A DNA stretch of 64,000 nucleotides. It comes from JAHRVQ01 sp963976815 (GTDB lineage: Bacteria > Pseudomonadota > Gammaproteobacteria > Pseudomonadales > Azotimanducaceae). Under the pieces are notes generated by a model. That model did not search any database, had not been told where the DNA came from, and saw only the letters and a program-made list of their open reading frames with translations. Below are positions 24,738 to 33,039 of the stretch, piece by piece. How positions within the stretch are numbered: the stretch's first letter is position 1; the number at the start of each line of letters is the position of its first letter. The DNA is taken from NCBI GenBank assembly GCA_963976815.1, contig CAXBLU010000002.1:496001-560000 (forward strand). The letters are read 5' to 3'. The position numbers and the translations under genes were made by a program.

Positions 24738-27050
24738 ATGGCTCTCCCCACTGGCCTCAATCTAAAGCTTATTGCCATTTTGTTGTGTGTACTATTGCTG
24801 CACGTCGCAAAAGTGCAGGCAGCAGAGTCAGTACCGGCCATTGTGGAGATCCTTGTTAACGGTGTGAATGAGGGCCCGCACTTTATCGGTATGGATGGCA
24901 GCAATCTTCTGCTTGAACATGGCGTTGTGCTGGCGATAGGTTTAGAACAGCTACTCAACGATGGCCTTAACGACGAGTCCGGGCTTAATCTTGCTGACCA
25001 TCTCGATCGCTTGACGTTTACGGTTGACGAAGCACGGGGCCTGCTCGAAATACAGGTCAACCCAGAACTACTCGCTGGACAAACCTTAAATGTCGCGGAA
25101 GCGCGCATGTTAGAAGGCACTGTGCTGTCTGACCCGATTGCTTTTTTTAACTTTAGCGTAACAACTAATGAATCGAACCGGCTAACAGATATCCCACTTG
25201 AGCTGGGTGTTAACCTCAAAGGATGGTTCTTCTCGAGTCAGCAAGTTATTGAACAAGATGGGAATTGGACCCGGTCTCGAAGCCAACTGATTTATGACCA
25301 GGAAGACAAGCTTCAGCGCTGGACAATAGGAGACTTGCAGGCGAACGCTGCAGGTGCGGGTGGCGCCTCGCTTGCAGGCATCAGTGTTGAATCGAATTTT
25401 GGTATGAAACCCTGGTTTAGAACTAATCCAGGCCTCACCATGGAAGGCGTGCTTGATACCCCTAGTGAAGTGGAGCTCTTTATTGATGGAGTTTCCGTTA
25501 GCCGTGAAATTTTGCCGCCCGGTCCCTTAAATCTCGAGCATCCAGGCATGAGCGGCCAAAGCGATGTTGTGTTGGTGATTACGGACGCATTTGGTGAGGT
25601 GCAACGAATCGAGCAGGATTTCAATGTCTCCGATAGTTTGTTGACGCCGGGCCTACATGATTATCACTGGAGCTTTGGCGTAGCCTCCAACAGCACTCTA
25701 GAAGGTATTCGCTATGGCGGCCCTTTAACTCTGGCAGGGCATTCCCGTTATGGTTGGTCACAGAACTTGACGCTGGGGGTTGGCGCGAATGTAAACGCGA
25801 ATAGCACTAACCTCGCCGGCTTAGCAAGCCTTGCCTTCGGTGGCTATAGCAGTGCGCAGTTCAATCTGGCCCACAGACAAAATGAAGATCAGAGCGGTTC
25901 ACGTTGGTCGATGGACTTGAGTTCTCGGCTGGGCTCCTTACCTTTTCAGGCCCATATTAGTGGTCAAGACGAGGGCTATGGCGGTTCAACAAATTCTCTT
26001 TTTCAAACGCAACAGCAGGCATGGCGCACCAGCCTCAGCACAAGCCTGGAGCTGCCTTTTATTGGCCAGGTCTCACCACGGTTTAAACATAGTAAAGCGC
26101 AGGATGGCAGCGTCACGGACGAGTTATCTTTTGCCTTTTCGATTGCACTCCCATTCAGTATTCGACTAAGCACCAGGGTCAGCTTGAGTCAGGAAGATCG
26201 GGGTTCAATCGAGCATGGGGTTTCTCTGCGCGCTCGTACCAGCCTCAGTGAGCGGATGCAGGCAAGCAGTTCGTTGACCCTCGATAACGGCACGCCACAA
26301 TTTTCTCTAAATCTACAGTATAAGTTGGGCGACAGAAGCAGCCTGCAATTACGAAGCAATAAGAGTGAGCAGGCAACTTCACTTGAGACTTCAATGCGGC
26401 ATAGCACCAGATTAGGAGATGTTCAGGCTCGGTGGAGCGAACAGGGTGAGAACCAACAATACAGCGCTAGTTGGCAAGGTTCGGTAGTGGCTACTAGCGG
26501 AGGACTTCATCTGGGCGCACCCATTCATGATGGCGTAGCCGTGGTGAGCGTTGAGGGCATCTCCGGAGCAAGAGTGCATTTGGACCAACAGTTTATTGGT
26601 CAGACCAACCGCAATGGTCAGTTGGTGGTGCCTAACCTGCAGGCTTTTAACGACAATCGTTTGCGAGTAGAGGTTGACGAACTACCCATGGGATACAGCA
26701 TTGATAGGGAAAGCCAGACCGTGATTCCACCATATAAAGGGGGCGGTTCGGTTGCCTTCAAGGTGGTCAAGTTGCAGGCCGTTGAGGGTCGACTGTTTTA
26801 TCAGAAAGGTGAGGAGATTGAGTCTGCCCAATATTCTTCGGTAGAGGTTTATGTTGATGACGATACCACTCTCAAATCGGTCACCGGCTTCGGTGGGATG
26901 TTGTATCTTGAGCAACTTCAGCCCGGTAACTACAAGGCAAAAGCCTACCGTAAAGACAATGCATGCCTTTTCCAATTTACGGTGCCGGAAAGTGAGTTCC
27001 CAATTGTTTCCGTGGGCGATCTCACCTGCGACGCGATGAGCCAACCATGA
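24738..27050 (+). CDS. Outer membrane usher (archaic chaperone-usher family)
   Basis: Outer-membrane assembly pore of 770 residues, a size normal for archaic ushers. A signal peptide (1-29) is followed by the N-terminal domain (about 33-125) and a long beta-barrel rich in alternating hydrophobic/Gln/Ser residues (about 150-620). It contains the plug segment (about 215-300, VELFIDGVSVSREILPPG). The C-terminal domain after ~620 includes GISGARVHLDQQFIGQTNRNG. The stop overlaps the next ATG (ATGA), so the last gene of the operon is translationally coupled to the usher. Confidence 0.9.
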   Translation: MALPTGLNLKLIAILLCVLLLHVAKVQAAESVPAIVEILVNGVNEGPHFIGMDGSNLLLEHGVVLAIGLEQLLNDGLNDESGLNLADHLDRLTFTVDEARGLLEIQVNPELLAGQTLNVAEARMLEGTVLSDPIAFFNFSVTTNESNRLTDIPLELGVNLKGWFFSSQQVIEQDGNWTRSRSQLIYDQEDKLQRWTIGDLQANAAGAGGASLAGISVESNFGMKPWFRTNPGLTMEGVLDTPSEVELFIDGVSVSREILPPGPLNLEHPGMSGQSDVVLVITDAFGEVQRIEQDFNVSDSLLTPGLHDYHWSFGVASNSTLEGIRYGGPLTLAGHSRYGWSQNLTLGVGANVNANSTNLAGLASLAFGGYSSAQFNLAHRQNEDQSGSRWSMDLSSRLGSLPFQAHISGQDEGYGGSTNSLFQTQQQAWRTSLSTSLELPFIGQVSPRFKHSKAQDGSVTDELSFAFSIALPFSIRLSTRVSLSQEDRGSIEHGVSLRARTSLSERMQASSSLTLDNGTPQFSLNLQYKLGDRSSLQLRSNKSEQATSLETSMRHSTRLGDVQARWSEQGENQQYSASWQGSVVATSGGLHLGAPIHDGVAVVSVEGISGARVHLDQQFIGQTNRNGQLVVPNLQAFNDNRLRVEVDELPMGYSIDRESQTVIPPYKGGGSVAFKVVKLQAVEGRLFYQKGEEIESAQYSSVEVYVDDDTTLKSVTGFGGMLYLEQLQPGNYKAKAYRKDNACLFQFTVPESEFPIVSVGDLTCDAMSQP

Positions 27051-27490
27051 AGTCTGCACTGTTAATCATTGGCTTGATGTTATGGGGCACGGATAACTTT
27101 GCCGAAACCGTTCAAGGGACAATGGATGTCTCTATGAACGTCTTGCCAAGCTGCGAGCTTGATATCCCCAGACCCTGGCGCGAGAACCCACACAAGTTTC
27201 GCAAACAGATTCGAAAATGGCTGAGCCATAATCCACACTGTCATGGCCATGACTTGCCGCCTGAGTTTGACGACGACTTTGATGATGATCATTCCAACAA
27301 GAGCAAGAAGTCACACAAGAGTCGGAAGTCCAAAAAATCAGGAAAGTCCCACAAGTCAGGAAAGTCCCACAAGTCAGGAAAGTCCAGGAAATCAGATAAG
27401 TCTGAGAAGTTGGACAAGTCTAAAAAGTCTGGCAAATCGAAAAAAGGCAAAAAGTCGAACAAGCGTAAAACCCTGACCGTGAACTACTGA
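27047..27490 (+). CDS. Lys/Ser-repeat pilus subunit or tip protein (novel)
   Basis: A secreted 147-residue protein with a signal peptide (1-19). The first mature segment, VQGTMDVSMNVLPSCELDI, looks like the first strand of an SCPU pilin, and the last six residues, TLTVNY, look like the last strand. The core between them is missing. In its place are a basic/His stretch (C65 in NPHCHGHD), an acidic patch (EFDDDFDDDH, 73-82), and about 60 residues made almost only of Lys and Ser with some Gly/His/Arg (83-142). It occupies the place of the tip adhesin (CsuE position) after the usher, with an ATGA overlap. The estimated charge is extremely positive. A polycationic adhesive or mineral-binding role is speculation; no known family is recognised for the repeat. 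Confidence 0.8.
   Translation: MKSALLIIGLMLWGTDNFAETVQGTMDVSMNVLPSCELDIPRPWRENPHKFRKQIRKWLSHNPHCHGHDLPPEFDDDFDDDHSNKSKKSHKSRKSKKSGKSHKSGKSHKSGKSRKSDKSEKLDKSKKSGKSKKGKKSNKRKTLTVNY
27338..27391 (+). repeat. 18-bp coding repeat in the Lys/Ser gene
   Basis: Unit TCAGGAAAGTCCCACAAG (encodes SGKSHK), two perfect copies at 27338-27355 and 27356-27373 and a third diverging at its end. It shows the Lys/Ser region grows by in-frame tandem duplication, so length variation between strains is expected. Confidence 0.85.
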
Positions 27491-27501
27491 TCCACCATTG
27501 A

Positions 27502-28377
27502 TCAATTGTTACCGGTGATCAGCGGAAGACTTTCATCTCTGACCCATTCACCCATTGAGCCGTCGTAAACCGAGACGTCTTCATAGCCAATGAGTTTTAG
27601 TGCGAGGGCATCAATTGTGGCTGAGATGCCGCCTCCACAGTAGGCAATGACTTGCTTTTTATCTAGTACACCACGGCTGGTGAAAAGGTTTTTCAATTCT
27701 TCTGCCGACCGAAAACATCCATTTTCTAACACCTCTTCATAGAAGATATTCAGGCTGTTCTCAATATGACCTTTACGGCCGTAGTTCATATCCGCTTCGC
27801 CAGAATAAACGCCCGGTGACAGGGCGTTGATCGTACAGGTATCGGTATCTGAAATTGCAGCAAAGGTTTTGTCTTTGTCCGCCCAGAGAGAGGAGTTTAG
27901 TTTAGCGGTGAAATTTCCAGGCACGATGTCTGTGACAACATCGGTGCTCACTACCCTGGCCTCTGACTGCCATTTAGCGAAACCGCCATCAAGAACAGCA
28001 ACATTTTTGTGACCGCAGGAATGCAGCATCCACCAGGCTCGCGTTGCCCACATAGGGTGCCCGGTACTGTAGAAGATAACCTTTGATTCGTTGTTGATGC
28101 CCGTCTTGCGATATGCGGCTTGGATATACTCGGCCGTTGGCATCATAAAGTTGAATTTGCTGTCGGGGTCGGAGAAATCCTTCGGCAGATCAAGAAACTG
28201 CGCTCCTGCAATATGGCCTTTTTGGTAGTCTGCTAAACCAGAAACTGCTTTGTAGCCTGGTGGGCTTGGGACGAGTGTGACCGTGACGTCAAAAATGCGG
28301 AGATTTTCCGGCTCAGTTGCCATTGCGGTGGCAAGGTCATCTGTGGGTATCAGGTAGTTTGGGTTCGCGTATGACAT
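27502..28377 (-). CDS. Two-domain rhodanese-type sulfurtransferase
   Basis: Thiosulfate or 3-mercaptopyruvate sulfurtransferase, 291 residues with two rhodanese domains. The C-terminal domain carries catalytic C247 in the loop YCGGGISA. That loop deviates from the CRKGVT (rhodanese) and CGSGVT (MST) types, so the donor is uncertain. The N-terminal domain (FDVTVTL, GHIAGAQFLD) is structural. No signal peptide, so cytoplasmic. Convergent with the pilus operon; only 11 bp separate the stops. Confidence 0.9.
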   Translation of the reverse strand: MSYANPNYLIPTDDLATAMATEPENLRIFDVTVTLVPSPPGYKAVSGLADYQKGHIAGAQFLDLPKDFSDPDSKFNFMMPTAEYIQAAYRKTGINNESKVIFYSTGHPMWATRAWWMLHSCGHKNVAVLDGGFAKWQSEARVVSTDVVTDIVPGNFTAKLNSSLWADKDKTFAAISDTDTCTINALSPGVYSGEADMNYGRKGHIENSLNIFYEEVLENGCFRSAEELKNLFTSRGVLDKKQVIAYCGGGISATIDALALKLIGYEDVSVYDGSMGEWVRDESLPLITGNN

Positions 28378-28503
28378 GGTGTTCGTATTCCTCCAACAAG
28401 CGGTAATAGTGTAGAAGAGTTTAACTGCATTTAGCGCTCATTTCTTATGCGATCGATTGGTGTTCATTGGTAAGGCTCCATTAGTCCATTTCCCAAAACT
28501 TTT

Positions 28504-28526
28504 ACATCCATGCAACATCTTTGACA
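28504..28526 (-). promoter_or_regulatory. Direct-repeat regulator site upstream of the metallopeptidase-like gene
   Basis: On the minus strand TGTCAAAGATG directly followed by TTGCATGGATG, two 11-bp units ending 75 bp before the ATG at 28602. Aligned with the pilus-operon site, TTTTACAT, TGCAACA, TGACATA and, 25 bp on, TAATTTGAG are shared at the same spacing. This suggests the same response regulator drives both. Confidence 0.65.
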
Positions 28527-28601
28527 TAACTTTGAAACCTGCCGGCGTTAATTTGAGCCTTTGTTTATGTTTCGACGACATCCATATGCCACGGAGCTCT
28601 G

Positions 28602-30044
28602 ATGCGATTCATTTTGTCTTTAGCCTTATTCGTTTATTCATCAAGCCTTTTTGCCGCAACCTGTAACTTGCAGGTTAGCGGTAAACTGATTGTTAACCCT
28701 CTCCAAGAAAAGTCCTCGCTTGGCTGGGATCAATACTTTTCAAAGCAAGAGCCTTTGGCAAACGTTGAGGTTCGGTTATCCGGCGGCAAGAAAAACAGAG
28801 CAATAACCAAGTGGCAAGAAACTACAACTGATTCTGCCGGTCGCTTCAACTTTGAAGTTGAGGAAGAAGGAAAAGATTGTGAAAAAGATTATAAATTAAG
28901 AGTCAAAGTAAAGTTTGCCAGTTCGACGATTAACGTAAAGAAAAGCCGTAACCGGACGCCAGACTGGTACAAGGTCTATCAATCACCCAAAGCTGATGTC
29001 AGCTTCTCGGGACACGTCGATCTGGGCAAGGTTGTTTTTAGGCAATCGGGAAAGTGGGATAGAGGTAGTGAAGTAGCACGGCAACACGCCATGATATGGC
29101 TCGTCTATCAGAGGTTGAATCAGTACCTGGGGAGCTTAAGTCCAGACGATAGCGAACTGAATCACACTTTTATCAACAAGTTTGAAATCAAATATCCAAA
29201 CAACAAAAAAATTATTCGAGATGCCAAAAATGGCCTGACTCATGAGTTGAGTTACGCGAATCCAATCAACAAAACGATTTCAATAATCAAGAACGATCGC
29301 ATGAACGATTTGAAGGTCTCTGTACTCGTGCATGAAATGATGCATATTTGGCAATACGAGAGAATGAAGTCTATCGATTACCCTTCTAATCGTTCGATTG
29401 GGAACTGGGCATTGAATAAGACCCGTGGTCAGCCTGGAATGGCTCGTTACTTGATTGGTAATCGTGACATGCATGATAGTGTGGACAAAGAATACGTCGC
29501 ATTCCAGGAGGGTTTTAGTTGGTGGTTTGAGGAGATAGCAGCGGAAAGGATATTTAGTAGCGAGGTACCAACGGTGCTTAATCGAGGTAGGTTAACAAGA
29601 GAGGTCGCGGCTTCTTTAGAGACCATGGACAATCACGATGTTGGCTGGCGACAAATTCTTACCGTTCTTACATTGCGGGAGCCGCTTGCCTATATTTATG
29701 GGGATGCAACGACTGAAGGTAAAAACGCTGCTCTGATCGAGGGGAAAGCGCTCAGCATAAAAAAACGGAGGTGTGAATCATCTACAGTATCGGTCGCGAC
29801 AATTTTAGCTCTTTCGAGCAATCATATAAGCGACACAACTGATGACTCATTGGAAGAAGAAATGGAAGAAGGATTAGGCCCGCTGGTGAGAAGTCAAATG
29901 ACGTTAGAGGGCTATTTTCAGAGGGCTGATTTCCTTGCCCTTAACGTGGGAATTGGACTTGATCAGGAAATCACTGACAAATACAAACGTTTAATTGATC
30001 CAGCAAACGACGAAGAATACATGCAGATCTTTTGCGATGTGTAA
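28602..30044 (+). CDS. Secreted zinc metallopeptidase-like protein with N-terminal beta domain
   Basis: A 480-residue exported protein (signal peptide 1-19, LFA-AT). Residues ~21-145 look like a transthyretin/CNA-B-type beta-sandwich (NVEVRLSGG, TTDSAGRFNFEV) with C21 and C93. The second half has a gluzincin-like HEMMH zinc motif at 244-248 (VLVHEMMHIWQYE) and a possible third ligand E303 in FQEGFSWWFEE. I cannot name the peptidase family. Codon use is more A/T-rich than the neighbours. Its promoter region copies that of the pilus operon, so it may process or shape the pilus or its Lys/Ser subunit; this is inference. Confidence 0.78.
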   Translation: MRFILSLALFVYSSSLFAATCNLQVSGKLIVNPLQEKSSLGWDQYFSKQEPLANVEVRLSGGKKNRAITKWQETTTDSAGRFNFEVEEEGKDCEKDYKLRVKVKFASSTINVKKSRNRTPDWYKVYQSPKADVSFSGHVDLGKVVFRQSGKWDRGSEVARQHAMIWLVYQRLNQYLGSLSPDDSELNHTFINKFEIKYPNNKKIIRDAKNGLTHELSYANPINKTISIIKNDRMNDLKVSVLVHEMMHIWQYERMKSIDYPSNRSIGNWALNKTRGQPGMARYLIGNRDMHDSVDKEYVAFQEGFSWWFEEIAAERIFSSEVPTVLNRGRLTREVAASLETMDNHDVGWRQILTVLTLREPLAYIYGDATTEGKNAALIEGKALSIKKRRCESSTVSVATILALSSNHISDTTDDSLEEEMEEGLGPLVRSQMTLEGYFQRADFLALNVGIGLDQEITDKYKRLIDPANDEEYMQIFCDV

Positions 30045-30093
30045 AAGCTCGATGGCCTATATCGTTGGCGATCAAATGAAACTGGCTGACAAT

Positions 30094-30408
30094 TCAAGTG
30101 TCGATAACTTTTTGCTCTGACTTGCCAGTGCTTCTTGCCAACAGATACTCAAACAAGAAGGGCCCAAAGGGAATGACAGCGCCGACGAAGCCCGTTGGAA
30201 AGGTCCACCAGGGCAGCGGGTTGCGACTGACTGTGAGGGCGAGCAGCACGATGTACCATAAAAATAGAAGACCGTGGGCCATGCCGATAACTCGCACGAG
30301 TGCAGGCTCTCCCAGCATGTATTTGACGGGCATAGCGATGCCGATAAGTAACAACATTGAGGTGCCCTCAACGTAGCCGGTGAGGCGAAGGTTTTTTAGT
30401 GTGAACAT
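30094..30408 (-). CDS. DUF3817 family small membrane protein
   Basis: A 104-residue inner-membrane protein with three predicted helices. YVEGTSMLLLIGIAMPVKY near the start, GMAHGLLFLWYIVLL in the middle and FPTGFVGAVIPFGPFLFEYLL near the end match the DUF3817 (YdzA-like) family. Function unknown. Single gene, convergent with the metallopeptidase-like gene. Confidence 0.85.
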   Translation of the reverse strand: MFTLKNLRLTGYVEGTSMLLLIGIAMPVKYMLGEPALVRVIGMAHGLLFLWYIVLLALTVSRNPLPWWTFPTGFVGAVIPFGPFLFEYLLARSTGKSEQKVIDT

Positions 30409-30496
30409 GGTTTTAGTTTAACTTCGTTAGATCTAAATATGGGTTGGTGTTCGCCCGTAATGGCAGTCACGGGCGAATTCGCCGATGGGGGTTTGA

Positions 30497-31264
30497 TTAA
30501 GACTCGCTAGCCTTTTTCTTTAAGCGGCGCATGCCATGTAACCAGCGATCAATGTCATCACCTTTACGTCGAACGTAGTCTTCAACCTCGGGATGGGGCA
30601 GCACATAAAAGCGTTCTTCACGCAGGGTATCAATAACGGTTTGAGCGAGCTCGTCAGCTTCGATGATCCCGTCCGTTTGGCCATCACCCAGGCTTCTAGG
30701 TGCCATCGCGGTGTTGACGCCCTGGGGGCAAAGTACTGATACTTTAATGCCATCGTCTCCGTGGGTAATGGAGAGGAACTCAGCAAACTTGACGGCGGCG
30801 GCTTTACTGACGGTGTATGGGCCAGTGCCGATTGCGGCTAGCAGACCTGCGGCAGAAGCCGTATTGAGAAAGTAGCCGTCTCCTCGTTCAATCATTCCTG
30901 GCAATGCAGCTTTGGCGGCAAAGACATGGGCCATGACATGCAGTTCCCACTGCTGTTGCCAGGTCTCGGTATCCGCATCGAGAATAAGGCCAGCACCGCC
31001 AGCGCCTGCATTAGAACAGAAGAGATCAATTTGACCGTATTTGGCGATGGTGCGATTTACAAGACCCTGAATGTCGGATTCTTTTGTCACATTGCACACT
31101 TCCCCATCGCAGCCAAGTTCTGCCGCTGCGGCTTTAACAGCAGCTTCGTTTAGGTCGGCGAGTACAACGGCTCTGGCACCCTGTGCCAGAAATGCCTTAC
31201 CCATTGCTTTGCCAATACCGCCACTTCCGCCGGTAATGACGGCAACTTTTCCATTCAGTTCCAT
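30497..31264 (-). CDS. Short-chain dehydrogenase/reductase (SDR)
   Basis: Classical SDR, 255 residues. TGGSGGIG at 11-18, NAG at 85-87, catalytic S137, Y150 and K154 (YTVSK). D37 after beta-2 suggests NAD(H). It is divergent from the DUF35/thiolase/P450 operon and may belong to the same catabolic route, for example oxidising an alcohol made by the P450. Substrate unknown. Confidence 0.9.
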   Translation of the reverse strand: MELNGKVAVITGGSGGIGKAMGKAFLAQGARAVVLADLNEAAVKAAAAELGCDGEVCNVTKESDIQGLVNRTIAKYGQIDLFCSNAGAGGAGLILDADTETWQQQWELHVMAHVFAAKAALPGMIERGDGYFLNTASAAGLLAAIGTGPYTVSKAAAVKFAEFLSITHGDDGIKVSVLCPQGVNTAMAPRSLGDGQTDGIIEADELAQTVIDTLREERFYVLPHPEVEDYVRRKGDDIDRWLHGMRRLKKKASES

Positions 31265-31409
31265 TTGCTAGGTTCCTGTGATTCGTTAAAAACCAACACG
31301 ATAATCAGCTTTGCTGGATAGGGCTAGTAATAGTTGGCGTTGTCCGAGAAGGATGACGTCGTTGGTAGATTTCGGTACGCTCTGCTCTCAAGTTGAAGTG
31401 GACAAGAAC

Positions 31410-31829
31410 ATGGCCGATAAATCCAGGCTGCCGGTACCGGTGCCAACACCTGAAACAGCTCATTATTGGGAAGGGACAAAACAGAACGAACTGCGTCTCC
31501 AGCGCTGTCAGTCCTGTGACGCCACGTATTTCCCGCCACGGCCATTTTGCCCGACCTGTGCTTCAAGAGAAGTTGAGGTATTCACCGCATCGGGGGAGGC
31601 CACACTTTACAGCTATGTGATTAATCATCTTCCACATCCTGCCTTTGACGGCCCCTATGCCATTGCCGTTGTTGAACTTAAGGAAGGACCAAGAATGATG
31701 ACCAACATTGTTGGTGTTGAACAAACGCCTGAAGCACTTGTTCTAGATATGCCACTTGAGGTGACATTCGAAGTGCTCTCGGAAGACATTACTCTGCCCT
31801 ATTTTCGGCCAACAGGAGCGGCATCATGA
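31410..31829 (+). CDS. DUF35 OB-fold acyl-CoA-associated protein
   Basis: Zinc-ribbon/OB-fold protein of 139 residues (start chosen at MADKSRLPVP, where family similarity begins; in-frame upstream starts at 31353 and 31311 exist). Four cysteines in CQSC and CPTC (spaced by 12 residues) make the rubredoxin-like zinc ribbon, followed by the OB fold. DUF35 proteins pair with thiolase-fold proteins, for example ChsH2 domains with Ltp2 aldolase. The next gene, overlapping by 4 bp, is exactly such a thiolase-fold protein, so the two probably form a complex. Confidence 0.87.
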   Translation: MADKSRLPVPVPTPETAHYWEGTKQNELRLQRCQSCDATYFPPRPFCPTCASREVEVFTASGEATLYSYVINHLPHPAFDGPYAIAVVELKEGPRMMTNIVGVEQTPEALVLDMPLEVTFEVLSEDITLPYFRPTGAAS

Positions 31830-32968
31830 AACCTCGTTCAGTAGCAATTGTCGGCGCGGCGGAAACAACGGAGCTGGGTAAAATTCCTGGTATGAGTCAA
31901 ATTCAGCTGCACGCCGATGCAGCGTTAAACACGATGGCGGACGCAGGACTAAAGCCGTCGGATATTGATGGTATTGCCTGTGCGGGTGAATCACCCACGG
32001 CGATGGCGCACTATCTGGGTATCGTGCCTGAATGGGCGGACGGTACCATGGTCGGTGGCTGTTCCTTTATGTTGCATGTTCGTCACGCCGCTGCAGCAAT
32101 TAATGAAGGTTTATGCAGTACCGTGCTGATCACCCACGGTGAGAGCGGTCGGTCTGGGGTGGGCCGTGGTGGGTATCGTGGTTCTCCGGCATCACTACAG
32201 GGGCAGTTTGAATCACCCTATGGACCTATGGGGCCACCGAGTATTTTTACGATTCCTTTTTTGCGCTACATGAAAGAAACAGGCACCACCTTAGAGCAGT
32301 TAGCTTCAGTTGCAGTGATTCAACGGCAGTGGGCAGCAATGAATCCCCGGGCTTCGCAAAAGGATCCTCTGACCGTTGAAGATGTGATGAATGCACGCAT
32401 GATTGCGTATCCTTTTACCAAACTTGAGTGTTGTCTTGTCACCGATGGTGGTGGCGCATTGATCATGACTTCCGCCGAGCGTGCAAAAGATTTTCCAACC
32501 AGGCCTGTCTACATTGTCGGTACCGGTGAAAGTGTTGAAACACCGATGATCAGCCAGATGCAGGATATGACCGTATCGAGAGCGTTTGAGGTGAGCGGTG
32601 CCAAGGCGTTCAAAGAATCGGGCATTAGCCATAAAGATGTTGATCATTTGATGATCTATGACGCGTTTGCTCACCTGCCATTTTATGGTCTTGAAGACCT
32701 GGGATTTTGTGGCCGAGGCGAGGCGGGTGCATTTATCGAAGAGGGGCACACGGCGCCGGGTGGTAGTCTACCGTTAAACACTAACGGTGGTGGCTTAAGC
32801 TATATGCACTCCGGTATGTACGGTATGTACGCGTTACAAGAAAGTGTTCGGCAAATGCGTGGTACTGCACCCGCCCAGATTGAGGGTGCAAAAACAACCG
32901 TGTGTCATGGCGTTGGAGGCATGTTTGCGGCCAGCGGCACGATCATTATGTCTAATGAGCCGGGATGA
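31826..32968 (+). CDS. Thiolase-fold lipid-transfer (Ltp/SCP-x-like) protein
   Basis: A 380-residue thiolase superfamily protein. Thiolase landmarks are MVGGCSFMLHV (75-85, the nucleophile-loop region with C79), LPLNTNGGGLSYMHSG (the NxxGG-type loop) and VCHGVGGMF near the C-terminus. In this subgroup, members either cleave CoA thioesters or act as Ltp2-like retro-aldolases in side-chain degradation. The 4-bp overlap with the DUF35 gene favours the aldolase/acyl-transfer complex. Assignment between thiolase and aldolase remains open. Confidence 0.87.
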   Translation: MKPRSVAIVGAAETTELGKIPGMSQIQLHADAALNTMADAGLKPSDIDGIACAGESPTAMAHYLGIVPEWADGTMVGGCSFMLHVRHAAAAINEGLCSTVLITHGESGRSGVGRGGYRGSPASLQGQFESPYGPMGPPSIFTIPFLRYMKETGTTLEQLASVAVIQRQWAAMNPRASQKDPLTVEDVMNARMIAYPFTKLECCLVTDGGGALIMTSAERAKDFPTRPVYIVGTGESVETPMISQMQDMTVSRAFEVSGAKAFKESGISHKDVDHLMIYDAFAHLPFYGLEDLGFCGRGEAGAFIEEGHTAPGGSLPLNTNGGGLSYMHSGMYGMYALQESVRQMRGTAPAQIEGAKTTVCHGVGGMFAASGTIIMSNEPG

Positions 32969-33039
32969 TAAATTACCTGAATGGTGGCAACACTTGAGAG
33001 ATTCGCCGGTTGTGGCTAGGGTATTCTTTTTTGCAGCGG

